From Aquaticitalea lipolytica (lineage in GTDB: Bacteria; Bacteroidota; Bacteroidia; Flavobacteriales; Flavobacteriaceae), in the NCBI RefSeq assembly GCF_014641635.1, contig NZ_BMIC01000001.1:62001-126000 (forward strand): a stretch of 64,000 nt of DNA. Direction: 5' to 3'. Of this stretch, positions 43,046-51,926 are shown in pieces. Under the pieces are notes generated by a model, which saw only the letters and a list, made by a program, of their open reading frames with translations, made no database searches and was not told where the DNA came from. The position numbers and the translations under genes are program-made. Every line of letters starts with the position of its first letter. The first letter of the stretch is position 1.

Positions 43046-44050
43046 TTATTTTGTTGTTCCTCTCAATTCTAAAGTTGTATTAATATGTTTAGTTAAATGC
43101 TGATTTTGATTTCCATTTTCTATTCTATTAATCAACATTGTTACAGATGTTGATCCAATATCTAAAGCGTGTTGTGAAACAGTAGATAATTTTGGGTCTG
43201 TAAAAGGAAGTATATTCTCATCTGAAAACCCTATTATAGATAAATCTTCAGGAATTTTATATCCATTTTTTAATGCTTTATGTAAAGCAACTACTCCAGA
43301 TGTATTATCAATAGATAGAACTCCATCTATATCATTATATTGTTGAAAAAGTTGGTTTACTTGAGTCTCAATTTCATTATTATTTATATAAATAACTTGA
43401 GGCTTATTTGTGTATGATTTAGCTTCAGAAATAGCCTTTAAATAACCATTTACTCTTAATTTTCCAACACTCAATTCTTCTATATTACTTAACAATACAA
43501 TGTGCTTTCTCCCTTCACTCAATAAATGTTGTGTGGCTTTATATGATGCTTCAAAGTCGTCAATAATAACCTTATCACATTGTATTTTATCTGACACCCT
43601 ATCAAAAAGTACAACAGGCAAATTTTGCTTTAAAATTTTATTTATGTGATTATTTTCGTCTCTAATTTGTGTTTCTTCAGCAATAGACATTATAAACCCA
43701 TCAACACTTCCATTGCCTAATACGTCTATACTTTGTAATTCTTTATCAAAAGACTCATTGCTATTACAGATAATAATATCATATCCCTTTTTTGTAGCCT
43801 CTTTTTCGATACCTAACAGTACTTTAGCAAAAAAATGATTTAGAATATTTGGTACAATAACACCTAGTGTTTTTGTTTTATTGTTCTTTAAACTTAATGC
43901 TACTTTATTGGGCTGGTAATTTAATATTTTAGCTAACTCTTTCGTTCTTTTTATAGTATCTGCACTAATTTCTTGGCTATCATGTAGCGCTTTTGAAACA
44001 GTAGATACAGAGACATTTAATTGTTCTGCTAAATGCTTTAAGGTTACCAT
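43046..44050 (-). CDS. LacI-family transcriptional regulator of the glucan locus
   Basis: 334 aa. The N-terminal HTH is canonical (TLKHLAEQLNVSVSTVSKAL, residues 3-22) with the hinge helix PNKVALSLKNNKTKTLGVIV. A type I periplasmic-binding-fold sugar domain follows (VPNILNHFFAKVLLGIEKEA, DGFIMSIAEE, IIGFSDENILPFTDPKLSTV). LacI regulators in such loci repress or, in Bacteroidota, sometimes activate sugar genes and sense mono- or disaccharides. It lies at the downstream end of the locus, after the terminator at 44072. It probably has its own promoter, though none is clear in the 20 bases left. Confidence 0.9.
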   Translation of the reverse strand: MVTLKHLAEQLNVSVSTVSKALHDSQEISADTIKRTKELAKILNYQPNKVALSLKNNKTKTLGVIVPNILNHFFAKVLLGIEKEATKKGYDIIICNSNESFDKELQSIDVLGNGSVDGFIMSIAEETQIRDENNHINKILKQNLPVVLFDRVSDKIQCDKVIIDDFEASYKATQHLLSEGRKHIVLLSNIEELSVGKLRVNGYLKAISEAKSYTNKPQVIYINNNEIETQVNQLFQQYNDIDGVLSIDNTSGVVALHKALKNGYKIPEDLSIIGFSDENILPFTDPKLSTVSQHALDIGSTSVTMLINRIENGNQNQHLTKHINTTLELRGTTK

Positions 44051-44071
44051 ATATTATTATATTAAATTAAA

Positions 44072-44103
44072 AAGAGTGCATCCTTTAATAAAGATACACT
44101 CTT
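44072..44103 (-). terminator. Terminator-like hairpin at the end of the glucan operon
   Basis: AAGAGTG / CACTCTT outer stem with inner ATC/GAT and TTT/AAA pairing. It lies 22 bases after the stop of the CBM gene on the minus strand and marks the likely end of the susC-to-CBM transcript before the LacI gene. Confidence 0.6.
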
Positions 44104-44124
44104 ATATATTAAATTAAAAGTTAT

Positions 44125-45084
44125 TTAGTTTTTAATTAGTTTAACTGTGTTTACACCATTATTATTAGAAATTCTAGCAAAATATAATCCCTTAACTAAA
44201 CTAGAAGCATCAATATTAACTTCGTTAGTATTTGGTGAAATTGTTAATACAAGCTTACCTAACATATCATATAAATCAATTTTGATTATGTTTTGATTAT
44301 TAGTTTGCAATGTCCATACATTTTGAGTTGGGTTTGGAAACACTTTATAGTTAACCGTTGAAAATTCATTTATGCCTAAAACTTGTGGCTGATTCCAAAC
44401 ATAGCTAACATTTTTATCTCCATCTACTTTAATGTACCTATTAGTAAAAGTACCGTCTGTTGAAGTTTGCAAATCTCCAGGATTAAATGTTTCTTGATCA
44501 TTCCATCCATCAACTGTAAATTTAAACTGAAATGCTTTTTCATCAAGAGGCAAAGTAACTCCCCAAATGCCACCACCTAAATCCGTTAGAGCATTACAAG
44601 CACCACACCAACCATTCCATTCTCCATTTATATATACTGTACCTAATGTTCCTCCATAACCGTTCATATCAACACTAAATGTAACGTTATGGTTTGGATC
44701 TATACCATCTGTAGCCTCTGCACAACCATTAAATGGCGCAGTAGCTAATACTTGATCTGCTCCAGAAACTACTAAGCGTCTATTTGTATTACCGTAATTT
44801 GTAATAGTACAAACATCACCTTGAGTAAATGTATCTTGACCAGTCCAATTATCATATGTAAATTTATATTCATGTTCACCATCAGCAATTGGTAATGTTA
44901 CTTCCCATATGCCGCCTCCCATATCTGTTAAAGGGTTTGAATCTCCACTCCAACTATTAAAGCTGCCACTTATATAGGCTTGAGTAAAGGTTTGTCCAGA
45001 CATATCAACACTAAACGTAATGTTGCTTTGCGATGTCATCAAAAAAGTTGATAACATGAAAATTAAAATGTAAATTTTCTTCAT
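44125..45084 (-). CDS. Secreted T9SS protein with two starch-binding-like modules
   Basis: 319 aa: signal peptide (IYILIFMLSTFLMTSQS), two tandem modules of about 100 residues, then a T9SS type A sorting domain (KVFPNPTQNVWTLQTN ... GVNTVKLIKN). Each module starts NITFSVDMSG or NVTFSVDMNG and has the AYISGSFNSWSGDSNPLTDM / VYINGEWNGWCGACNALTDL core with GGGIW and FKFT strands. This is the glycogen/starch-binding E-set pattern. No catalytic domain is seen, so the likely job is to hold glucan at the cell surface. It is the last gene of the operon, 23 bases after a GH16 gene. Confidence 0.85.
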   Translation of the reverse strand: MKKIYILIFMLSTFLMTSQSNITFSVDMSGQTFTQAYISGSFNSWSGDSNPLTDMGGGIWEVTLPIADGEHEYKFTYDNWTGQDTFTQGDVCTITNYGNTNRRLVVSGADQVLATAPFNGCAEATDGIDPNHNVTFSVDMNGYGGTLGTVYINGEWNGWCGACNALTDLGGGIWGVTLPLDEKAFQFKFTVDGWNDQETFNPGDLQTSTDGTFTNRYIKVDGDKNVSYVWNQPQVLGINEFSTVNYKVFPNPTQNVWTLQTNNQNIIKIDLYDMLGKLVLTISPNTNEVNIDASSLVKGLYFARISNNNGVNTVKLIKN

Positions 45085-45107
45085 AATTGTTTATTTATTA
45101 GTTAATA

Positions 45108-45869
45108 TTATTCTTTGTATACTTTTACATAATCAATGATAAACTCTTTTGGAAAAATTGAATCATCTACTTCTGGGCCTCCAAAGTTCCCACCTATTGC
45201 CATATTTAATATGATATAAAAAGGCTTATTAAAAGGCCATGTTCTCTCATTTTTAATTTCGGGAGAAAACGTGTAAACTAATTGATCGTCTATATAAAAA
45301 GAAATTGAATCTTTAGACCAGCTAGTTTTATAATTATGAAAGCCTTGTTCTATATCTTTATTAGTTGTTATTTTAGTATTCTTTGAATTACCAAAACTGT
45401 CAGGTGTGTGCAAAGTTGTATGTATTTCATGTGGTTTTTTACCAACATACTCCATTATATCAATTTCGCCGCAAGCTGGCCAAGTATTAGTGTCAATATC
45501 GTTTCCTAACATCCAAATTGCTGGCCAAAGCCCTTTTCCGATAGGTAACTTTGCTCTTACTTCTATTGTACCATATTGAAATTCTACTTTTCGTTTTGTT
45601 GTGATACGTCCTGATTGATATTTTGCATCATTTTTTGTTGCTGTAATAGTTAAAAAACCATTGTTTACTGTTACATTTTCTTTAGTATATAACTGTCGTT
45701 CATTATTTCCCCAACCACAGAGTTTTGGACAACCATCACCTAACTCATAATTCCAATAGCTTTCATTTAATTGAGTGCCATTAAAATGCTCTTCAAAAAT
45801 AACGGGATTAGTTTCTTGACCTGATGCAAGAATTGAAATGCTAAATACTATGTAACACAGTTTTTTCAT
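45108..45869 (-). CDS. GH16 endo-beta-1,3-glucanase (laminarinase-like), small form
   Basis: 253 aa: signal peptide, then one GH16 beta-jellyroll. The catalytic signature EIDIME is at 135-140 (E135 nucleophile, D137, E140 acid/base), inside PACGEIDIMEYVG. The WNYELGDGCP and GWGNNERQLYT segments and WPAIWMLG are typical of laminarinases rather than agarases or carrageenases. It cuts internal beta-1,3 (or 1,3/1,4) bonds. There is no lipobox and no sorting domain, so it is probably periplasmic. Its start overlaps the GH3 stop by a base. A second, longer GH16 is encoded in the same operon. Confidence 0.92.
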   Translation of the reverse strand: MKKLCYIVFSISILASGQETNPVIFEEHFNGTQLNESYWNYELGDGCPKLCGWGNNERQLYTKENVTVNNGFLTITATKNDAKYQSGRITTKRKVEFQYGTIEVRAKLPIGKGLWPAIWMLGNDIDTNTWPACGEIDIMEYVGKKPHEIHTTLHTPDSFGNSKNTKITTNKDIEQGFHNYKTSWSKDSISFYIDDQLVYTFSPEIKNERTWPFNKPFYIILNMAIGGNFGGPEVDDSIFPKEFIIDYVKVYKE

Positions 45870-48169
45870 TATTTCAACTCAAATTCTTTTTCTAAAACAG
45901 TTTTAGAGCTTCCGCCAACAAAAACTTTAAATTCACCAGGCTCAACTATAAATTCTCCTTCATTTGAATAAAATCCTAACTCCTTTTCAGTTAATATAAA
46001 ATCAAAAACTTTAGTTTCGTTAGGATTAAATTCGGCTAGCTCAAATCCTTTAAGTTCTTTTACAGGACGTGTTACGCTTGCATACATATCTTGTAAATAC
46101 AATTGAATAACTTCTTTACCTTTTAACTTACCAGTATTAGTTACTGAAACCGATATTTTAACCTTGTTTTTTGATACATTGGTTACTGATAAATTTTTAT
46201 ATTCGAAAGTTGTATAACTCAATCCATGCCCAAAAGGATATAATGGGCTATTATCTTCGTCTGAATAATGAGACCAAAACACAATATCTGGAGCAGGCAT
46301 AACTGGCCTTCCAGTATTTTTGTAATTATAATATATTGGCACTTGACCAACACTTCTTGGAAACGTCATTGGTAATTTACCACTTGGGTTATAGTCACCA
46401 TACAGAATTTGAGTAATTGCATTACCACTTTGAGTACCTAAATGCCAAGCTTCTACTATTGCAGGAATATTTTTATCAGCCCAATTAATAGTTAATGGTC
46501 GTCCATTATTAAGGACTAAAACTATATTTTTATTTACATTATAAACTGCTTCTAACAGCTCTTGCTGAACTCCAGGCAGCCCCAATTCTGTTCTACTACG
46601 ACCTTCACCACTTTGTAGACCGTGTTCTCCTAAAACCATAATTACAATATCAGCATTTTTTGCAACAGTAATTGCTTCACTAAATCCGCTTTTGTCTGTT
46701 GTATTTATTTTAAGTTCTGAAACAAATTCTGTTTTACCAATTGTTACATCTGCACCTTTAGCATAAGTGATTTTATTACCACTATACTTTTGCATGCCCT
46801 CTAAAACTGACACCGCAGTACTATCGTCTGCAGCAATTCTCCAACTTCCTAATGGGCTAGTCTTATCATTGGCTAAAGCACCTATGATGGCAATTTTTTG
46901 ACCTTCTTTTTTAAGCGGTAATAAACTGTTATCATTTTTAAGTAAAACGATAGATTTTTTTGCCATATCTAGCACTGCATCTTGAATAGCTTGCTTTCCT
47001 ATAGTTTCTTTTTCTCTATCCTCATCACAATACTTATATGGATCATCAAACAAACCAAGTTCAAATTTCACTCTTAAAATTCTTCTAACAGCATCATCAA
47101 TTACTGACTCTTTAACTTTTCCTTCTTTAACTAATTTTGCTAACTCTTCAACATAGAGATATGATTCCATATCCATATCTGAACCTGCATTAACTGCTAT
47201 TTCTGCCGCATGTTTACCATCTTTTGCATGTCCATGAGCAATCATTTCGGTTATAGATCCCCAATCTGAAACCACAAATCCGTCAAATTTCCATTTATCT
47301 TTTAAAACATCTCTTTGTAAATAAATATTACCAGTTGCAGGAACTCCATTTAGTTCGTTAAAGGAGTTCATAAAAGTTCTTACACCAGCTTCTGTAGCAG
47401 CTTTAAAAGGTGGAAAAATTATATTGTTTAATGTTGATGTTCCAACATCGACTGTATTATAATCTCGTCCTGACTCTGCAAATCCGTAACCAGCAAAATG
47501 TTTAGCGCAAGCTGCAATTGTATAATGTTTAGATAAATCATCTCCTTGAAATCCTTGGACTCTTGCAACAGCAATTTTGCTTCCTAAATAGGTATCTTCA
47601 CCAGCACCTTCCATGACTCTTCCCCAGCGAGCATCTCTTGAAATATCTACCATTGGTGCAAACGTCCAATTTATACCTGCAGCCGAAGCTTCTTCAGCAG
47701 CAACTTGAGCTGATTTTTTTATAGCCTCTAAATCCCAACTAGCTGACTCTGCTAATGGTATTGGACTTATTGTTTTATAACCATGAATAACGTCGAAACC
47801 AATAATTAGCGGAATTCCTAAACGAGATTCTTCTACTGCAATTTTTTGGACAGCTCTAACATCTTTAACTCCTCTAACATTTAACATTGAACCAACATAA
47901 CCTTTACGTAAGTGGTCATATTTTTTAGATTCACCATCTGCAGGAGAAGGACCTGTAAAATCCCAGAAGCCATTGTACTGATTCATCTGGCCAATTTTTT
48001 CTTCTAAAGTCATTTCATTTAAAAGTGCAGTAACTTTATCTTCGATATTAGAATACTTAAGATAAGATTTAGTATCATCTGTTAATAAATCTGAAGATGT
48101 ACCTTTTTTACAAGAAACACTTACCAATAAGCACAGTAATAAATAATATTTTAGTTGGTATAATTTCAT
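45869..48169 (-). CDS. bglX: GH3 beta-glucosidase, BglX type
   Basis: 766 aa. An N-terminal lipoprotein signal (YYLLLCLLVSVSC, Cys at 20) anchors it to the membrane. The GH3 barrel follows, with the catalytic nucleophile Asp in KFDGFVVSDWGSITEMI and the substrate residues of AACAKHFAGYGFAESGRDY. The C-terminal alpha/beta sandwich (VLKNDNSLLPL, IVIMVLGEHGLQSGEGRSR) and a fibronectin-III-like tail (GKEVIQLYLQD) complete it. It releases glucose from beta-linked gluco-oligosaccharides made by the GH16 enzymes. It overlaps both neighbours by a single base each, so translation is coupled. Confidence 0.93.
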   Translation of the reverse strand: MKLYQLKYYLLLCLLVSVSCKKGTSSDLLTDDTKSYLKYSNIEDKVTALLNEMTLEEKIGQMNQYNGFWDFTGPSPADGESKKYDHLRKGYVGSMLNVRGVKDVRAVQKIAVEESRLGIPLIIGFDVIHGYKTISPIPLAESASWDLEAIKKSAQVAAEEASAAGINWTFAPMVDISRDARWGRVMEGAGEDTYLGSKIAVARVQGFQGDDLSKHYTIAACAKHFAGYGFAESGRDYNTVDVGTSTLNNIIFPPFKAATEAGVRTFMNSFNELNGVPATGNIYLQRDVLKDKWKFDGFVVSDWGSITEMIAHGHAKDGKHAAEIAVNAGSDMDMESYLYVEELAKLVKEGKVKESVIDDAVRRILRVKFELGLFDDPYKYCDEDREKETIGKQAIQDAVLDMAKKSIVLLKNDNSLLPLKKEGQKIAIIGALANDKTSPLGSWRIAADDSTAVSVLEGMQKYSGNKITYAKGADVTIGKTEFVSELKINTTDKSGFSEAITVAKNADIVIMVLGEHGLQSGEGRSRTELGLPGVQQELLEAVYNVNKNIVLVLNNGRPLTINWADKNIPAIVEAWHLGTQSGNAITQILYGDYNPSGKLPMTFPRSVGQVPIYYNYKNTGRPVMPAPDIVFWSHYSDEDNSPLYPFGHGLSYTTFEYKNLSVTNVSKNKVKISVSVTNTGKLKGKEVIQLYLQDMYASVTRPVKELKGFELAEFNPNETKVFDFILTEKELGFYSNEGEFIVEPGEFKVFVGGSSKTVLEKEFELK

Positions 48170-49845
48170 TATTGATAAACTCTTACATAATCTATTTCCA
48201 TAGTAGATTGGGTAAACCCACTATCTATTGCTCCACCAAAATTTCCACCCATTGCTACGTTTAGTATTAAGAAAAAGTTGTGATTAAAAGGCACATTAGT
48301 ATTGTTAGTAAAAGTGTGAATAGTAGTTCCATCTACTTTAAATTCGATGGTTGAAGCTGACCATGTGACTTCGTAAATTTTAAATTCAGTTGAGACATTT
48401 GGTACAACTATACTATTTCCATTACCATTACCACCAGAATTTCCTGGATAATGTAAAGTAGAATGGATTCTATTTTGATCATTTCCAACATGTTCCATGA
48501 TATCAATTTCTCCACAAGCTGGCCACCCTACAGTATCAAAATTTGAACCTAGCATCCAAATAGCAGGCCAAGTGCCTCCTCCTGTTGGTAGTTTTGCTCT
48601 TACTTGTACCTTTCCATATTGAAAATCGAATAGATTTTGAGTTTTTATTCTTGCCGATGTATAATTGCTTCCCATAAATGATTCAGCTTTGGCAGTAATT
48701 TTAAGCAATCCATTCTCTACAATGATATTATCAGAGTTATCTGTATAGTATTGTGCTTCATTGTTTCCCCATCCGCCATCACCTGTTCCTAAATCGTAAG
48801 ACCAATTTCCAGCACAAGGAGCTCCATCAACATCAAACTCATCTGACCAAATTAATGTTGAATTATCACCTGTACCTGTGTTTCCTGAATCGCCAGAACA
48901 ATCAGCAGAATTACTGTAAGGGTCATTAGTTGTAAACTTTAAGTACCAAGCTAATTGAAATCCGCTTGGCTCTGTTTGAACAACTCTTACATGTAAATTT
49001 GTTTCTGTAATAGATAAAATTTCAAATTCATTATTTCCTAAATAATAACTCATAAAGCCATTATTTGTAACCGAAAATGAAGCTTGCGTAGATATAGTTT
49101 CATCAATTCCTGAACTTGAAGGCAAAAATGATACTGGCTTCACACCTGAAGCGTCATAAGGGTAACAAGTATCTTCATTAGGATTAGGTTGTCCTATGGC
49201 ATCTAGCACTTCAAATCTGTGAAAGTAGGTATTTCCGTTATTGTTTAGCTCTAAAGTAACATTCTCTGATGCATCTTGAGCAAAAACCAATCTATCTTCA
49301 TATAAACAACCAACACTCTCTTTTTCAAAAGGTGATGCTGCATACCAAATTGGTGCAACATCATCTAAAGGTCCAACACCTAAATGTGCCGTAACTGAAG
49401 CATCCCAATACCAAGTTTTATTAGAAGATGCTCCTCCTGTTAGCTTATTTTTTATTTCTATTGGATTAAATGCACTAAACACATCTAATGTTATAGACTT
49501 TGAGGTTGTTAAGCCTCCTGTACCAGATGCAATTACAGTTACCACATAATTATTTAAACCATTTTGAGTAAATCTGTGCATTTTTTCACCTGAAGGTGCT
49601 AAAATATTACCTGTACCATCTCCAAAATCATATCTGTAAGTTATTGCTTTGCTTGCGCTAGCTGTAAAATTTACAAATCCAGAACCGTCACCATATGGAT
49701 TAGCTGCGTCCTGTCCTACAATTTCAAAAGTAAGCTCTAAATTTGTTGGCGCAACAACATCTCCAAATTCTTGATCTTCATCTTGACAAGTATATAGCAA
49801 CATCATCATCAAAACGGAAAAACTAATTTTAAGTATTTTTTTCAT
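48169..49845 (-). CDS. GH16 endo-glucanase lipoprotein with N-terminal PKD-like domain
   Basis: About 558 aa. A lipobox (MMMLLYTC) after a short signal suggests surface lipoprotein attachment. Residues 30-130 are a PKD-like domain (YRYDFGDGTGNIL). Residues 130-300 are an unassigned beta domain with paired cysteines. The GH16 catalytic domain from about 315 holds EIDIMEHVG near residue 450. The organisation suits a surface endo-beta-1,3-glucanase that makes the first cuts in polymeric substrate. The frame opens at 49860, but MKKILKISFS at 49845 is the normal lipoprotein start. Confidence 0.88.
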   Translation of the reverse strand: MKKILKISFSVLMMMLLYTCQDEDQEFGDVVAPTNLELTFEIVGQDAANPYGDGSGFVNFTASASKAITYRYDFGDGTGNILAPSGEKMHRFTQNGLNNYVVTVIASGTGGLTTSKSITLDVFSAFNPIEIKNKLTGGASSNKTWYWDASVTAHLGVGPLDDVAPIWYAASPFEKESVGCLYEDRLVFAQDASENVTLELNNNGNTYFHRFEVLDAIGQPNPNEDTCYPYDASGVKPVSFLPSSSGIDETISTQASFSVTNNGFMSYYLGNNEFEILSITETNLHVRVVQTEPSGFQLAWYLKFTTNDPYSNSADCSGDSGNTGTGDNSTLIWSDEFDVDGAPCAGNWSYDLGTGDGGWGNNEAQYYTDNSDNIIVENGLLKITAKAESFMGSNYTSARIKTQNLFDFQYGKVQVRAKLPTGGGTWPAIWMLGSNFDTVGWPACGEIDIMEHVGNDQNRIHSTLHYPGNSGGNGNGNSIVVPNVSTEFKIYEVTWSASTIEFKVDGTTIHTFTNNTNVPFNHNFFLILNVAMGGNFGGAIDSGFTQSTMEIDYVRVYQ

Positions 49846-49860
49846 AATTATCATAGCCAT

Positions 49861-51915
49861 TTATATTCTTATAAGTTTGTAAGTCCAAAACACTCCAGAA
49901 CCAGATTCTATTCCTACACTAATTGTGTTACTATCTATAAAAGTAACATTATATGTTATTGAACTTGGCACTGCTACATTAGGTAGTTCACCTGCATTAT
50001 TAGCTTTAGGCAGACCTATATAACTTCCTGTTCCATTAACAGTTATTGTACCAGCGGCTTGGTTATTGTTAAATGTATAAGCTGATAAACCATTATGAGG
50101 TGCAACTGGAGTACCGCAAGCATCACCTCCGCCTTGCCAGCCTTCAATCCATGATTGTGTTCCTAATACGTTTTTAAATGAGCCATCTGTTCCAAAAATA
50201 TAAGTATCATTAAAATAACATGCTCTAGCTGTAACTCCAGCTGCATCAATTGACCACCAATCACCGCTTCCAGGACTTGGGCCAACTTTTAATGAACCTG
50301 GCTCTGATGCCATTTTCCAAATTCCATGAATAGGAGTTGTTGGTGTTGTATCTCTAACAAGTTTATAAGTCCAAAAAACTCCAGAACCCGCTTCAATACC
50401 GACAACCATAGTATTAACATCTAAAAATGTTACATCATAAGTAATTGAGTTTGGTACAGCAACATTAGGAAGTTCACCAGCATTATTAGCTTTTGGTATT
50501 CCTATATAAGCACCTGTTCCATTAACTGTTACTGAATTAGTAGATGTGTTATATGTATATGTAGCAGGAATTGATCCATTATATGGTCCAACTGGAGTGC
50601 CACAATTATCGCCACCACCTTGCCAGCCTTCAATCCAAGTTTGTGCACCTAAATTATTATTAAAAGCACCATCTGCAGTAAATATAAATGTGTCATTAAA
50701 ATAACAGGCTCTAGCAGTTACTCCTGCAGCATCAATTGACCACCATTCACCACTTCCAGGACTTGGACCAACTTTTAAAGATCCTGGCTCTGAAGCCATT
50801 TTCCATGTACCAACTATATTAGAGGTTGAAGCAACTGGAGTAGATAAATTAATATCATCAAAATAATACATATTACCATTTCCAGGGTTTCCAAAATCGA
50901 AAAACAAAACAATTTTATGATACTCTTGAGAAAGGTCTGAAGAACTAAAATCAAATGTTAATGTTTCCCAAGCGTTTGCTACTGTATTTGTAACATCAAC
51001 CTCAGCAGATATTGAGCCATTTGTAGCGTTTTCTAATTTAAGCTTAACTGTAATACCACTTACTGGAGACCAAACATTTACTTTTAAATTGTTTAGAGTT
51101 GAAAAGTCTATTGGGTCGTCTAATTGTAAAAAAGTTCCACCCCAAACTTCTGCTCCTACTGGTTTATTTGACCTACCTACCATAGCGCTTGTATTACCTC
51201 CAGACATATCAGGATTTGTAACAACAGAAGATGCTACATTGCCAAAATCAGTAAAAGCATAATTAACTGTTGCATCTTCAAAACTAATTGGCAATACTAT
51301 TGGATTAACAATTGTTATTGTTTCGGTATATTCTGTAGTTTCTGAACCACCACTGTAAGCAATTACTCTTACAACATAATCACCTACATCTGAATATGTA
51401 TGAGTTATGGTTTCTCCCTCCATAAACATTACTGGAGTTTCATCAATAACATCACCAAAATAAACTTCAAAATAAGCTTCTAAATCTGCTGTTGCAGATA
51501 CATTAATTGAAAACACATCACCTTGAACAGGTTCTATAGTGACCACCAGGTTTTCTGGAGCTAAAAATGATACTGTAAGCTCTCTAGTAACTGTGGTTTT
51601 AAGTCCATTAATACCAATAGCTACAATTGTAACCGTATAAACTCCTTCTGGATAAATATTAGAAAGTGTTTGCCCAACTGAAACCACATCAAAATGATTT
51701 GGTTCATCTCCATAGTATACTTCAAATGATACTGCTCCTTCTCCATTAGGAGCTATGGTTACTAAACCTGTATTATCTTGAGTTATACTAAATACTGCAC
51801 TGACGTTTGCAGGTGCTAAAATTTGATCTACAAAATTTGTGTCTCTATCTTCGGTTGTACAACCTAAATAAGATAACACAATTAAGAAAACAAATAAACT
51901 TTTAAAACTTTTCAT
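49861..51915 (-). CDS. Surface glycan-binding lipoprotein with PKD-like domains and a tandem duplication
   Basis: About 684 aa from the ATG at 51915, chosen because it begins the lipoprotein signal (FLIVLSYLGC); the frame opens at 51951. Domains in order: two or three PKD/Ig-like domains (to about 210), a CBM-like jellyroll (LPISFEDATVNYAFTDFGNV ... ETLTFDFSSSDLSQEYHKI), then two near-identical modules of about 150 residues. Each module begins GxWKMASEPGSLKVGPSPGS and ends VFWTYKLxR. No catalytic residues are seen. Position after susD fits a surface glycan-binding protein (SusE/F role) that hands substrate to the SusCD complex. Confidence 0.8.
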   Translation of the reverse strand: MKSFKSLFVFLIVLSYLGCTTEDRDTNFVDQILAPANVSAVFSITQDNTGLVTIAPNGEGAVSFEVYYGDEPNHFDVVSVGQTLSNIYPEGVYTVTIVAIGINGLKTTVTRELTVSFLAPENLVVTIEPVQGDVFSINVSATADLEAYFEVYFGDVIDETPVMFMEGETITHTYSDVGDYVVRVIAYSGGSETTEYTETITIVNPIVLPISFEDATVNYAFTDFGNVASSVVTNPDMSGGNTSAMVGRSNKPVGAEVWGGTFLQLDDPIDFSTLNNLKVNVWSPVSGITVKLKLENATNGSISAEVDVTNTVANAWETLTFDFSSSDLSQEYHKIVLFFDFGNPGNGNMYYFDDINLSTPVASTSNIVGTWKMASEPGSLKVGPSPGSGEWWSIDAAGVTARACYFNDTFIFTADGAFNNNLGAQTWIEGWQGGGDNCGTPVGPYNGSIPATYTYNTSTNSVTVNGTGAYIGIPKANNAGELPNVAVPNSITYDVTFLDVNTMVVGIEAGSGVFWTYKLVRDTTPTTPIHGIWKMASEPGSLKVGPSPGSGDWWSIDAAGVTARACYFNDTYIFGTDGSFKNVLGTQSWIEGWQGGGDACGTPVAPHNGLSAYTFNNNQAAGTITVNGTGSYIGLPKANNAGELPNVAVPSSITYNVTFIDSNTISVGIESGSGVFWTYKLIRI

Positions 51916-51926
51916 AGTTATGTTTT

